A stretch of 64,000 nt of DNA from Streptomyces shenzhenensis. Lineage in GTDB: Bacteria; Actinomycetota; Actinomycetes; Streptomycetales; Streptomycetaceae. A program made the position numbers and the translations under genes. Location: the NCBI RefSeq assembly GCF_021462265.1, contig NZ_JAJONF010000017.1, positions 1 through 64,000 on the forward strand, written 5' to 3'. The notes under the pieces are model-generated. The model saw nothing but the letters and a program-made list of their open reading frames with translations. It had not been told where the DNA came from and searched no databases. Each line of letters opens with the position of its first letter. Position 1 is the stretch's first letter. This document shows positions 17,706 to 26,597 of the stretch, one piece after another.

Positions 17706-17909
17706 GTGCGCTCCTCTCAACGACCGTCCCGGCTCCCTTTGGCTCACCGACGGCTGGCGACAGCTTTCCATATCAACTTCGGTGTCGGCGTCCGGAGTTC
17801 CCCGCTCTGCTCCCCTTCTGTTCCCTTCCGGTCGACCGACCGGGCCGGGCTTGACTACCATCGGGGCCAGGTGTCCGGGCAGGTGGCCCGGTTTGGTTGG
17901 GGGTTTTAC

Positions 17910-18302
17910 ATGGTTACTGGTCGTGTGGTGCGGTTCGACAGCTCGCGCGGGTACGGGTTCATCGCTCCGGACGGTGGTGGCGAGGACGTCTTCCTGCATG
18001 TGAACGACATGCAGATGCCCGAGTCGTACGTCCGCCCCGGTGTTGCGGTGGAGTTCGACATCGAGAGCGGCGAGCGCGGTCCGAAGGCGTCCGGAGTCCG
18101 GCTCGTCCGCGGAGCCGATGTGGTCCGCACGCTCGGACCGGACGACGACTCGCTGTGCGATCTGCTCAGCGCGGAGGAGTTCACCCGCGAGGTCACCGAG
18201 ACGCTGCTGGCGTCGGCGCCCACGCTCACCGCCGAGGAGATCGTGCGGGTCCGGGGCGCGCTGGCCCAGTTCGCGAAGAACCACGGCTGGATCGAGGGCT
18301 GA
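17910..18302 (+). CDS. Cold-shock-domain protein with C-terminal extension
   Basis: 130-residue protein. Residues 1-66 form a CspA-type OB fold with RNP1 (RGYGFIAPD, about 14-22) and RNP2 (DVFLHVND) motifs for single-stranded nucleic acid. Residues 70-130 are an extra helical domain (LTAEEIVRVRGALAQFAKNHGW) not found in 67-residue Csp proteins. It probably acts as an RNA chaperone or regulator. The ATG at 17910 follows a T-rich stretch with a weak ribosome site. Confidence 0.88.
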   Translation: MVTGRVVRFDSSRGYGFIAPDGGGEDVFLHVNDMQMPESYVRPGVAVEFDIESGERGPKASGVRLVRGADVVRTLGPDDDSLCDLLSAEEFTREVTETLLASAPTLTAEEIVRVRGALAQFAKNHGWIEG

Positions 18303-18480
18303 TCGCAGCGGCGGGCGACCGGTTCACGCATCGCGCGCGAAGCAGCCGGCCGCCCGCCGTGAGGGCGGCGACCGCCCAGAGGGCCGGCACGCCCGGCCCC
18401 TGCCAGGGGCCGACGGGCATCCAGCAGACGCCGGCGGTCGCCTGGACGGACCAGGTCGGCGTACCCGTCGTCCCTCCGGG

Positions 18481-19350
18481 TCAGGACATGGCCGGTCCGG
18501 TCAGGTACCGGCCCTTCCCGTCGTACGGCCAGACGTTGGGCAGGCAGCCGTGCATGCCCTTGATCTGCTGCATCATCACGGGGGCGGGCTGCCCCGCTCC
18601 CGGGCAGCCGACATGGCCGTGGCCCAGGAAGTGGCCGACCTCGTGGTTGATGATCAGCGCCCGGTAGTCCTTGACGCGATGGGCGTAGACGGGGGTGGCG
18701 AGCAGCCAGCGTCTGAGGTTCACCATGACGTTCTTCGCGACGTTGCAGTTGACCTCGCCCCCGGTGTCGAGCCCGTACTCCCCGCAGATCCTGTCCACCG
18801 TCCCGGGCGTCGCGACCCGGACGACGAAGTCGGTCGGACCGCTCGACACCCGTTCGAACGCCGAGCGGCCGTCGGCGGTCCAGCCGCGCGGGTCGGCCAG
18901 GATCCGCTCCACCTGCCGGGCGACGTCCGTCGCGGACAGGTCGATGCCGTTCTCGACGTCGACCCGGTAGCGCAGGACCGTGCCGGACCCGACCCTGGTG
19001 CTCGCGCCGGCCGCGGTGACGAACGTGCCCGGTCCCGTGGCCGGGATCCCGGGCGTGGCCGAGGTGCTGGGGCGCGGGAAGCCGGAGGCGGCGGCCGAGC
19101 CGGGCGCGGGACCGGTGGCGCCGGGGCGGCCGGCCCGGGCCCGCTCGGTGGGCCCGGCCGGTGCCCCGCCGTGGGCCGCCTCCGTACCGGCCGGACTCCC
19201 GTCGACGGCCGCGAAACCGGCGGCCCCCAGGACGGCCAGCGCGGCCACGGCCGCCCAGACCGGCCCGCGCCGCCTCCGTCCGCTGGGGCCGGCGTGGGAG
19301 GGGCCGCTCCGTCGACGGCCACGGGAGGAACGTGCTGTGCGCGTGGTCAT
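18481..19350 (-). CDS. DUF3152 secreted metzincin-like protein
   Basis: 289-residue exported protein. An Arg-rich N-terminus is followed by a membrane or signal segment (about 31-50), then a Pro/Gly/Ala linker to about 110 and the DUF3152 domain. HEVGHFLGHGH (236-246) matches the metzincin zinc-binding HExxHxxGxxH, followed by APVMMQQ, a plausible Met-turn. Conserved cysteines (ICGEYG, VNCNV, VGCPG, GCLP) could form disulfides outside the cell. Proteolysis is inferred from the motif only. Confidence 0.83.
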   Translation of the reverse strand: MTTRTARSSRGRRRSGPSHAGPSGRRRRGPVWAAVAALAVLGAAGFAAVDGSPAGTEAAHGGAPAGPTERARAGRPGATGPAPGSAAASGFPRPSTSATPGIPATGPGTFVTAAGASTRVGSGTVLRYRVDVENGIDLSATDVARQVERILADPRGWTADGRSAFERVSSGPTDFVVRVATPGTVDRICGEYGLDTGGEVNCNVAKNVMVNLRRWLLATPVYAHRVKDYRALIINHEVGHFLGHGHVGCPGAGQPAPVMMQQIKGMHGCLPNVWPYDGKGRYLTGPAMS

Positions 19351-19489
19351 GACCGTCAGGCTGTGATCGGAATGTGATCGGATCTGGCGCGTGCGATAAC
19401 GAAGAGATAACAGGCAAGCGGTTGCGGGTTTATATGATCATCCCGTAACAAATGCGCGGCTGTGCGGATCCGATGCGGATACTGAGCGC
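19351..19489. promoter_or_regulatory. Divergent promoter region
   Basis: 139 bases between the metzincin-like gene (leftward) and the response regulator (rightward). The stretch 19395-19455 is markedly AT-richer (GATAACGAAGAGATAACAGG, then TTTATATGATCATC) and holds the likely promoters. No strong ribosome site precedes either start. Confidence 0.5.
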
Positions 19490-20182
19490 ATGCCACGCGT
19501 ACTGCTGATCGAAGACGACCGTGCCGTGCGGGAGGGGGTGGCCCTCGCCCTGCGCCGCCAGGGTCACGAGGTCGCCCCCGTCGCGACCGGGGAGGACGGG
19601 CTGGAACGGGTGCGTTCCTTCCGGCCGGACGTCGTGGTGCTGGACCTCATGCTGCCCGGGATGTCGGGACTCGACGTCTGCTCCCGGATCCGCGGCCTCG
19701 ACCAGACCCTGCCGATCGTCATGGCGACCGCGCGCGGCGACGACGAGGACATCGTCGTGGGCCTGGAGGCGGGCGCCGACGACTACGTGGTCAAGCCCGT
19801 GCAGGCGCGGGTGCTGGAGGCCCGCATCCGCGCGGTGCTGCGCCGGGCGGGCGGCGCACCCGCCACGGGCGGCATACCGAAGATCGACACCTACGGGGAC
19901 CTGTCGGTCGACCGGGCCGGGCTCGCGGTCGCCCGTGGCGGTGTGCCGGTCCCGCTCGCCCCCTCCGAACTCCGGCTGCTGCTCACCCTGTCCGCGGCGC
20001 CCGGTCAGGTGTTCAGCCGGCAGCAGTTGCTGGAGGCGGTGTGGGAGCACAGCTACCACGGGGACGCGCGGCTGGTGGACGCCTGCGTACGGCGGTTGCG
20101 CGCCAAGCTGGGTGAGCCGACGCGCGAGCCGCGTCACATCCAGACCGTGCGCGGCTTCGGCTACCGGTTCGCGGCCCGGTGA
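19490..20182 (+). CDS. OmpR-family response regulator
   Basis: 230-residue response regulator. The receiver domain spans 1-115, with acidic pocket E8-D9-D10, phosphoacceptor D52 in LDLMLPG, switch T80 and K102. The winged-helix DNA-binding domain spans about 133-228 (VDACVRRLRAKLGE, TVRGFGYRF). Its stop overlaps the kinase start (GTGA), and the kinase in turn overlaps a lipoprotein gene. The organisation recalls envelope-stress systems such as CseBC, but the signal is unknown. Confidence 0.93.
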   Translation: MPRVLLIEDDRAVREGVALALRRQGHEVAPVATGEDGLERVRSFRPDVVVLDLMLPGMSGLDVCSRIRGLDQTLPIVMATARGDDEDIVVGLEAGADDYVVKPVQARVLEARIRAVLRRAGGAPATGGIPKIDTYGDLSVDRAGLAVARGGVPVPLAPSELRLLLTLSAAPGQVFSRQQLLEAVWEHSYHGDARLVDACVRRLRAKLGEPTREPRHIQTVRGFGYRFAAR

Positions 20183-21666
20183 GGCGCCCTCGTCTCCCGC
20201 AACTGCGCGGTCTGCGGATCCGGCTGGTGCTCGCCTTCACGCTGGTCGCCGCCGTCACCGCGGGCACCACCGGTGCCCTGACCTTCCGCGAGGCCCGTAC
20301 CGGCGTGCTGCAGCAGAGCCAGGACGCCGTGATCCAGCAGTTGCGCACCCAGGTCGGCCGCTCCGCCCCGGACCTCGCCTTCCCGCCGGACGAGGACGCG
20401 CTGGCCCGGTTCGCGGCGGACGTCGCCCGCTCCGAGCCCTCCGGCACCTGGCGGGTACTGGCCGCCTACGGCCGGCTGAGCGCCACCTCCGCCCCCGGCG
20501 ACCGCTTCACGGAACTGACCCCGGCCGTCCGCGAGGCCGTCGGCTCCAGCATGGCCACCGTCTTCCAGCGGGTGGCCGTCGGCGACCGCACCGCACTGGT
20601 CGTCGGCATGTCGGTCACCTTCGCCCAGGTACCCGTCAAAGGCGTGTACGCCTCCGGCGTCCATGTCTTCCTGACGGTGCCGCAGACCACCGAACGCGCC
20701 TACGTGGACGCCCTGGTCACCGCGGCCGAACGCGCCGCCGTGCCCGCGCTGACGCTCGCCGTGCTGCTGGCGCTGCTCGCCGCCCGCGGAGTGCTGCGCC
20801 CGGTACGGGCGCTGCGCCACGCCACCCGCAGCATCGCCGAGGGACGCCTGGACACCCGGCTCGCCGTCGACGGATCCGACGAACTCGCCGATCTCTCCCA
20901 CACGTTCAACGAGACGGCCGCCGCGCTGGAGAAGTCGGTGGCCGAGCTGCGCGGCATGGAGGCCCGGGCCCGCCGGTTCGCCGCGGACGTCTCCCACGAA
21001 CTGCGTACCCCGCTCGCCGCCATGTCCGCCGTCACCGACGTCCTCGACGAGGAGGCCGCCCGCCTGGACCCGGACACCGCCACCGCAGTCCGCCTGATCA
21101 GCGAGGAGACCGTGAAGCTGGCCCGGCTGGTGGACGACCTGATGGAGATCTCCCGTTTCGACGCGGGCGCCGCGGTGCTGCACCTGGACGAGATCGACCT
21201 CGCCGAGTCCCTGCGGCGCACCCTCGGCACCCGCGCCTGGACCGGCCTGGTGGAGTGCGACCTGCCGCCGCCCGGCGCCCTGCGCGGCCGCGTCGACCCG
21301 CGCCGCCTCGACGTCGTCGTGGCCAACCTGGTCGGCAACGCGCTGCGGCACGGCGCCCGGCCCGTCACCCTGCGCCTGTACGACGGCACGGAGCCCGGCG
21401 GGGCACGGCTCGCGGTGATCGAGGTGCTGGACAGCGGAACCGGGATCCCGGACGACGTGCTGCCGCATGTCTTCGAGCGGTTCTACAAGTCGGACGCCGC
21501 CCGCACCCGCACCGAGGGCAGCGGCCTGGGCCTCGCGATCACCGCGGAGAACGTCCGGGTGCACGGCGGCACGGTACGCGCCGCGAACCGGCCCGGGGGC
21601 GGCGCGGTCTTCACCGTACGGCTCCCGCTGCCGGCCGCCGAAGTGCTCCAGGAGGAACCGTGGTGA
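20179..21666 (+). CDS. Sensor histidine kinase
   Basis: 495-residue membrane kinase. TM1 is at about 17-38, an extracytoplasmic sensor loop at 39-180, TM2 at about 186-206, HAMP at about 207-258, and HisKA with phosphoacceptor H273 in DVSHELRTPLA. In the HATPase domain the N-box is VVVANLVGNALRHG, with DSGTGIPDD and GSGLGLAI. The GTG start is inside the regulator's stop codon. It is the cognate partner of the preceding OmpR-type regulator. The lipoprotein that follows may modulate signal sensing. Confidence 0.93.
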   Translation: MRRPRLPQLRGLRIRLVLAFTLVAAVTAGTTGALTFREARTGVLQQSQDAVIQQLRTQVGRSAPDLAFPPDEDALARFAADVARSEPSGTWRVLAAYGRLSATSAPGDRFTELTPAVREAVGSSMATVFQRVAVGDRTALVVGMSVTFAQVPVKGVYASGVHVFLTVPQTTERAYVDALVTAAERAAVPALTLAVLLALLAARGVLRPVRALRHATRSIAEGRLDTRLAVDGSDELADLSHTFNETAAALEKSVAELRGMEARARRFAADVSHELRTPLAAMSAVTDVLDEEAARLDPDTATAVRLISEETVKLARLVDDLMEISRFDAGAAVLHLDEIDLAESLRRTLGTRAWTGLVECDLPPPGALRGRVDPRRLDVVVANLVGNALRHGARPVTLRLYDGTEPGGARLAVIEVLDSGTGIPDDVLPHVFERFYKSDAARTRTEGSGLGLAITAENVRVHGGTVRAANRPGGGAVFTVRLPLPAAEVLQEEPW

Positions 21667-22250
21667 CCCTCCTGGGCCGGGCCCGCCGCGCGCTCCTGCT
21701 CGTCGTGGCCGCGGGCGCCCTGGCCTCCTGCGGCATCCCCACGACCGGTGTGGTGCAGGCGGGCGGTCCCGCGAGCGGGGTCGTGCCGACGACGTGGGTG
21801 TACCTGGTGCGGGACGGCACCCTGATCGCCGTGCGGCGCAGGACCGACGCGCCGGGCGACGCCGAGACGGCGCTGCGGTCACTGCTCCTGGGCCCGACCG
21901 ACGCGGAGCGGCTCAAGGGACTGACGACGCGGCTGCCGCTGCCCAGGGCCGTGCCGACGGCGGCCCCGGCCGTCCCGGACGGCGGCGCCACCGCCCTGCC
22001 GAACGCGTCCCGCTGGGCGGACCTCGTGAAGGTGACAGCGCGCGACCACCGGATCTCCGTCGAACTGTCGTTCCCCACAGCCGAGTTGACCGATCCCGGG
22101 CTCGCGGCCGCGCAGCTCGCCTGCACGGCCGAGGCGGCACAGCGTACGGCCGCCTCCGGTGCCGAGCCCGAACCGGTGACGGTCACGCTCGCGAGCGGCC
22201 TGCGCGTCGATACGGCCGCCACGAGGTGCCCGGTCCCTGAGCCGTCGTGA
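21663..22250 (+). CDS. GerMN-domain lipoprotein
   Basis: 195-residue exported lipoprotein with a signal peptide (RRALLLVVAAGALASC) and lipobox LASC that would be cleaved before Cys23, followed by a GerMN domain (VYLVRDGTLIAVRR, ALRSLLLGPTDAE). The start is the second of two adjacent GTG codons (21663), because GGAGGA lies 6 bases before it, and it overlaps the kinase stop (GTGA). In streptomycetes such lipoproteins accompany two-component systems and may act as envelope signal modulators. Confidence 0.88.
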   Translation: MTLLGRARRALLLVVAAGALASCGIPTTGVVQAGGPASGVVPTTWVYLVRDGTLIAVRRRTDAPGDAETALRSLLLGPTDAERLKGLTTRLPLPRAVPTAAPAVPDGGATALPNASRWADLVKVTARDHRISVELSFPTAELTDPGLAAAQLACTAEAAQRTAASGAEPEPVTVTLASGLRVDTAATRCPVPEPS

Positions 22251-22347
22251 CGGCCCGTCAAACGGTGCCGCGGCAGATGCGGTGACCCGGTCCGGGACGG
22301 CCGGGTGCGTCCGGTCAACCGTCCGCGTCGGCGCCCGCGGGCCCGCC

Positions 22348-23016
22348 TCACGCACCGTGCCGCCCCCGTGCCGCAGACCGCAGTTGTGGCCCCCTGATGG
22401 ACAGCCGGCCGCCGAACTGGGTGATCTGGGAGGCGGTCGCCCCGCTGAAGGTGATGGTGCGCGCGGAAGAGCGGGTGGCGAGGTGCGACAGCCAGTGGGG
22501 TACGGCGTCAGGGGTGACGGTGACGGTGCGGTGCGCCGGGAGCCGGCCGCCGCTGATGCTCGTGACCCTGCCCGTCAGTTTGCGGACGTAGAGGGTCGCC
22601 ACCCCGCCGGCGCCCTGCCCCCTGAGCGTGGAGGTGGTCGCCGGCCTCGCCCGGAGGCGCATCGCCGCCCGGCCCCGGCCCGCGGTCAGATCGAGGTTGA
22701 CGGCGTCCAGCGACCGTACGGTGAACTTCAGGGCCCGGACGGTCCCGCCCCCGGTGCTCACCGAGACCACCCCGCGAAACCGCGCGCCGCGCAGTACCAG
22801 GCGGTCGGCCCGGAGCACGCAGGGGCCCTTCGCGGATCGAACCGAAGGCACCGGACGCAGCCGCGCGGCGGAAGCACCGGCGATGCCGCCGGCCGCCTGC
22901 GGCAGGCCGAGGTGCAGGAGCGCGGCGACGCCGGCCACGGCCAGCGCGGCCGCGAAGGGCCGGGCCCCGCGACCGAGCGCGAGACGGGCCGTACCGGCGC
23001 GCGGGTCAGGTGCCAC
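22348..23016 (-). CDS. Membrane-anchored protein of DUF6230/DUF6114 operon
   Basis: 222-residue protein with an N-terminal signal or anchor helix (FAAALAVAGVAALLHLGL, about 18-35) and an exported beta-rich domain. I do not recognise a named domain, but its layout resembles the DUF6230 protein encoded upstream. GTG 23016 is preferred (GAGGG upstream); it overlaps the end of the DUF6114 gene by 11 bases, so the three genes are coupled. Probable envelope component, possibly binding a lipid. Confidence 0.7.
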   Translation of the reverse strand: MAPDPRAGTARLALGRGARPFAAALAVAGVAALLHLGLPQAAGGIAGASAARLRPVPSVRSAKGPCVLRADRLVLRGARFRGVVSVSTGGGTVRALKFTVRSLDAVNLDLTAGRGRAAMRLRARPATTSTLRGQGAGGVATLYVRKLTGRVTSISGGRLPAHRTVTVTPDAVPHWLSHLATRSSARTITFSGATASQITQFGGRLSIRGPQLRSAARGRHGA

Positions 23017-23491
23017 TGCGTCCCTCTTCCGCCGTCGTCGTCGGTTCGTCCGCCCGGGGTGGCAGCCAGGCACAGGCAAGCGAACCGCCGATCAGACCTG
23101 ATGCCACCCCGAGAAAGAGACCGCCGAAGTTCGCGACGGGGAAGGAGATGAGGGCGAGCAGCAGGGTGGCGATCCCGGCGAACACGCGGAGGTGGGGGCG
23201 CCAGCAGAGCCCGACCCCCAGGGCCGGCAGCAGGGTTCCGATCAGCAGCGAACCGGCACCGGAGGTGGTCGACAGGGCGAGCGGAATCCCACCCAGGCTC
23301 AGGTGCGCGTAGGGCCAGTAGAGGATGGGCAGACCGGCGGCGAAGGTGAACAGCGCGGCCCAGAAGGGACGTTCGCCACGCCAGGTGCGGAAGCCGCGTC
23401 GGAACTCCGGTGCCCTGGTGAGCAGTTGCCGTCCACGGCCGAAGAGGCCGGCGATCACGCGTCCGCCCCTGGCCAGGGGGTTCAGAAGCAT
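23006..23491 (-). CDS. DUF6114 membrane protein
   Basis: 161-residue integral membrane protein with four hydrophobic segments (about 44-62, 66-85, 92-118, 121-146) and the DUF6114 start pattern FRTWRGERPFWAALF. Function unknown. It overlaps its upstream neighbour (DUF6230) by 10 bases and its downstream neighbour by 11, forming a coupled operon. The DUF6230/DUF6114 pairing is common in streptomycetes. Confidence 0.83.
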   Translation of the reverse strand: MLLNPLARGGRVIAGLFGRGRQLLTRAPEFRRGFRTWRGERPFWAALFTFAAGLPILYWPYAHLSLGGIPLALSTTSGAGSLLIGTLLPALGVGLCWRPHLRVFAGIATLLLALISFPVANFGGLFLGVASGLIGGSLACAWLPPRADEPTTTAEEGRSGT

Positions 23492-24105
23492 GCGTGGTCG
23501 CCCTGTTCGAGTCGCACGCGCAGGCCCGGGATGCTGAACGTGCCGGCGGACACCGCCACCGCGCTCACCTGCACGTCGTTCAGGGTGGTCGACAGTGCCT
23601 GCTGGGCGACGCCGTCGGGGTCGAAGAACCTCGAGTTCCGGTCTCCGGACCTGACCGGGCCCTTGGTGAGGGCTCCCTGGGCGACGCCGATGTCGATGCC
23701 GCTGAAATTCGCTTCACCGACCGACTCGGCCGTCGCGTCGATGAAGAAGTCCGAGGTCTCGACCGGCCGGCCGTCACCGCCGGTGAGCCGCAGAGTCTGC
23801 GGGCCCAGCACCGGGACGTCGACGACGACGGACTGGCACAGCCCGTTGATCGTGGCATGCCGGAAGCCGGAGACCACGACGGGGACCAGCTGGTGCTCCC
23901 TGGTCACGTCGACCATGCCGTAGAGACTGAACCCGCGGGCGGTCAGGGAGTCGGCGGCGAGCTGGAAATGCCGGCCGGAGATGAAGAACGAGGCGGCGAG
24001 CACTCCCTGTGCCATGGCGATGCCGAGGGTCGCACAGGCGCCGACGCTGGGCACCAGGACCACCGCGAAGCGTCTCCAACGGGTTCTCCCGGCGCGGTGC
24101 GACAT
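23482..24105 (-). CDS. DUF6230 exported protein
   Basis: 207-residue protein with an N-terminal membrane or signal segment (about 12-38, VVLVPSVGACATLGIAMAQG) and a beta-rich exported domain (GFSLYGMVDVT, HATINGLCQSV). It fits DUF6230, which regularly precedes DUF6114. The ATG at 24105 has a strong AAGGAG site 6 bases upstream, making it the first gene of the three-gene operon. Function unknown; an envelope-lipid role is speculation. Confidence 0.83.
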   Translation of the reverse strand: MSHRAGRTRWRRFAVVLVPSVGACATLGIAMAQGVLAASFFISGRHFQLAADSLTARGFSLYGMVDVTREHQLVPVVVSGFRHATINGLCQSVVVDVPVLGPQTLRLTGGDGRPVETSDFFIDATAESVGEANFSGIDIGVAQGALTKGPVRSGDRNSRFFDPDGVAQQALSTTLNDVQVSAVAVSAGTFSIPGLRVRLEQGDHACF

Positions 24106-24227
24106 CCCGTCTCCTTCGGTCGTGAGCTGGACCCACCCATGCCGACAAGGCGGCAGATGCCCCGTTTGTCCGGTGTGGATCCTAGGCTCCCCGCCGCGCG
24201 GACCGACCGCACGCCAGGCCCGCCGGA

Positions 24228-24722
24228 CGAGTGACGCAACTTCTGCTGCTCCCTTCGGGCGACGCGGCCCCGCGACAGCCGACGGAGCAGGGAACTCAGC
24301 GCCTCGAGCTCCGCCGCGGAGAGCCGGTCCGTGAAGTGGCGGCGCACCGCGGCCTCCAGGCCGGGGTGCACGGCGGCGACGGTGCGGCGCCCGGCGCCGC
24401 TGCGGGTGACCGTGACGCCGTCGCCGCGCTCACGGGCGACGAGTCCGCGCTCACCCATGCGGGTGAGCCGATGGGAGATGCGGGTGCGGTCCCAGCCGAG
24501 CGACGCGGCGAGCTCGCTCCGCCGCAGGGCGCCGCCCGCCTTGTCGAGGCTGACGAGGATCGTCGGGTCCGGTTCGGACAGGCCCGCCGCCTCGGCGGTG
24601 TCCGCTCCGCGCGCGGCCGGCCGGGGCAGCGCCCCCTCCGGGCGGCGCCGGCATCCGCCGCCGCCCCTCGGACCCGCTTCTGGCGATGCGGTCAGATGGT
24701 TTTGCCGGGCTCCGGCGCACAT
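24228..24722 (-). pseudogene. Decayed MarR-family regulator
   Basis: The minus strand carries a clear MarR winged-helix segment from about 24590 to 24255: LSEPDPTILVSLDKAGGALR, SELAASLGWDRTRISHRL, MGERGLVARERG, then VRRHFTDRLSAAELEALSSL. The usual N-terminal dimerisation helices are missing; upstream sequence is Arg/Pro/Gly-rich. No stop appears at the expected C-terminus, and the frame runs on into the DUF6230 gene; a TAG near 24180 lies one frame away. Both ends therefore look frameshifted or eroded. It lies just upstream of the DUF6230 operon and may once have controlled it. Confidence 0.6.
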
Positions 24723-24860
24723 CGTCCTGATCGTGGGATGCGGGCATGGTTCGCCCCCTTCGCCCGCGGTGTTTCGGTACGGTGTGAACCGCTCCGCGGT
24801 CGGGGCCCCCGGGTCCCCCCGAGCGCTGTCACGGCATTCCGCCCCCGGCAAGGAGACTGC

Positions 24861-26597
24861 ATGCTCTCGGACTCGATCGTCTTCGGCGCCGGGGGCTTCA
24901 TCGGCCGCTCCCTGGTGGCGGAACTCCTGCGCCGGGGCCACCGGGTGGCGGCCGCGGTGCGCGGCTCCGGTGACGGGCTGACGGCATGGCTCGACGGGCA
25001 GGGGGTCGACCGTACCGCTCTGACAGTGGTCCGGGCCGACATCACCACCCCTGGTCTGGGGCTGCCCGCGGACGGGCTGGCCGGGATCCGCGATGTCTAC
25101 AACACCGCCGCGCGCTTCGCGTTCGGGATCACGGCGGCCGAGGCCCGGGCGGTCAATGTGACGGGCGCCGTACACGTGGTCGCCTGGGCGGCGGGTCTGC
25201 CGAAGCTGCGCAGGGTGGTCCACATCAGCGGTTACCGGATGGCCGCCGCCGACGGACGGCCGCCGGACTACCGCAGGCAGGGCGCGTACGAGGCGTCGAA
25301 GCAGGAGGGCGACGCCGCGGTGCGGGCCGGCGCCCGCGAACTGGGCGTCCCGCTGAGCATCGCCAATCCCAGTACGGTGATCGGGCCGGGACAGTACCTC
25401 GGCCTGGCCGAAATGGTCGCCGCTCTGTGGCAGGGCAGGCTGCCGGCCCTGCCCGGCGGTCCCGGCATCTTCCTTCCGGTCGTGCCCCTCGACCACTTCG
25501 TCCGGTTCCTGGCCACTCTTCCGGAGGATCCCGAGAGCGCGGGCGGCACCTACTGGGTGCTGGACGACTCGACCCCCGAACTGCCGGTGATGGCCGGCCT
25601 GCTCGCGGAGCACATGGGGGTGCGCGCCCCCCAGCGCTCCGTCCCGGTGGGTGTGCTGCGCAGGCTGCCCCGCGCGATCACCCGGGCGGATCCCGAGACC
25701 CTGTCGTTCCTGTCGGCCGACCGCTACGACACGGCCGCCGCCCGTGCCCTGTCCGAGGCGCACGGGCTGTCGATGGCGCCCGTCCAGGCGGCCCTGCGTC
25801 AGTGGGCCGACGACCTGGTCGCCACCCGCTTCGGCCGCTCCGGCCCCTGTCGCGGCCCCTACGGCTTCCACGGTGTGGCGGGCACCCGTACCTGGGTGAC
25901 CGGGGAGCGGCGGCGTCCCGGATACGTCCTGTTGCACGGACTCCTGCTGAGCGCCGACGCCTGGGCGGGGGCGGCGGACCACTTGGACGCGCCCGCGCTC
26001 GCTCCCGACCTGCCCGGCTTCGGCAGGTCGGGAGCGAGCGCGGGACCACTCGACGACTGGCTCGCCGACCTGCTGCGCCCGGTGGAGACCCGGCCGGTCC
26101 TCGTGGCGCACTCGCTCGCGTGCGGCCCCGCCCTGCGCTACGCGGCGGCCCGTCCCGACCGGCTCGCCGCACTCGTGCTGATCGCGCCCGCCTTCCTCCA
26201 GCGGCCGTCCGCCGCGCCGCTGCGCTCACCCCTGGCCGTACCGCTGCTGCGCACGGCGCCCGCCTCCCGCCTGGCTCGTTCACTCGGTCTGCCCGAGGGC
26301 CCCGGGCTCGACGCCCTCACAGTGGACCTACGGCGGGCAGGGACGTCCCGCCGGACGGTCGCGGCGATGCGCGACGCCCACCGGCAACGCACCGAACTAC
26401 GCCGTGTGCTGCGGGAGTTGAGGCTGCCCGTGGAGATCGTCGTGGGGTCGGCGGATCCGCTGACGGAGCCCGTGGACACGCCGGTGACGGTGATCGAGGG
26501 GACGGGGCACTGTCCCCAGGTCACCCATCCGGCGTCCGTCGCACACCTGCTGACGTCCTGCCGGGACCGGGCCGCCGCCCCGCGGACTACCGCGTGA
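24861..26597 (+). CDS. SDR epimerase / alpha-beta hydrolase fusion
   Basis: 578-residue two-domain enzyme. Residues 1-330 form an extended SDR (epimerase-like) domain with GAGGFIG (9-15) and catalytic S123, Y143 and K147 (YEASK). Residues 353-570 form an alpha/beta hydrolase with LLHG oxyanion loop, nucleophile S418 in AHSLACG (unusual: GxSxG is A-H-S-L-A), D532 and H550. Both active sites look complete. The ATG at 24861 has AAGGAG 5 bases before it. It converges on the ketosynthase gene with an 11-base overlap. An NAD(P)-dependent reduction followed by ester or thioester hydrolysis is plausible; the substrate is unknown. Confidence 0.83.
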   Translation: MLSDSIVFGAGGFIGRSLVAELLRRGHRVAAAVRGSGDGLTAWLDGQGVDRTALTVVRADITTPGLGLPADGLAGIRDVYNTAARFAFGITAAEARAVNVTGAVHVVAWAAGLPKLRRVVHISGYRMAAADGRPPDYRRQGAYEASKQEGDAAVRAGARELGVPLSIANPSTVIGPGQYLGLAEMVAALWQGRLPALPGGPGIFLPVVPLDHFVRFLATLPEDPESAGGTYWVLDDSTPELPVMAGLLAEHMGVRAPQRSVPVGVLRRLPRAITRADPETLSFLSADRYDTAAARALSEAHGLSMAPVQAALRQWADDLVATRFGRSGPCRGPYGFHGVAGTRTWVTGERRRPGYVLLHGLLLSADAWAGAADHLDAPALAPDLPGFGRSGASAGPLDDWLADLLRPVETRPVLVAHSLACGPALRYAAARPDRLAALVLIAPAFLQRPSAAPLRSPLAVPLLRTAPASRLARSLGLPEGPGLDALTVDLRRAGTSRRTVAAMRDAHRQRTELRRVLRELRLPVEIVVGSADPLTEPVDTPVTVIEGTGHCPQVTHPASVAHLLTSCRDRAAAPRTTA

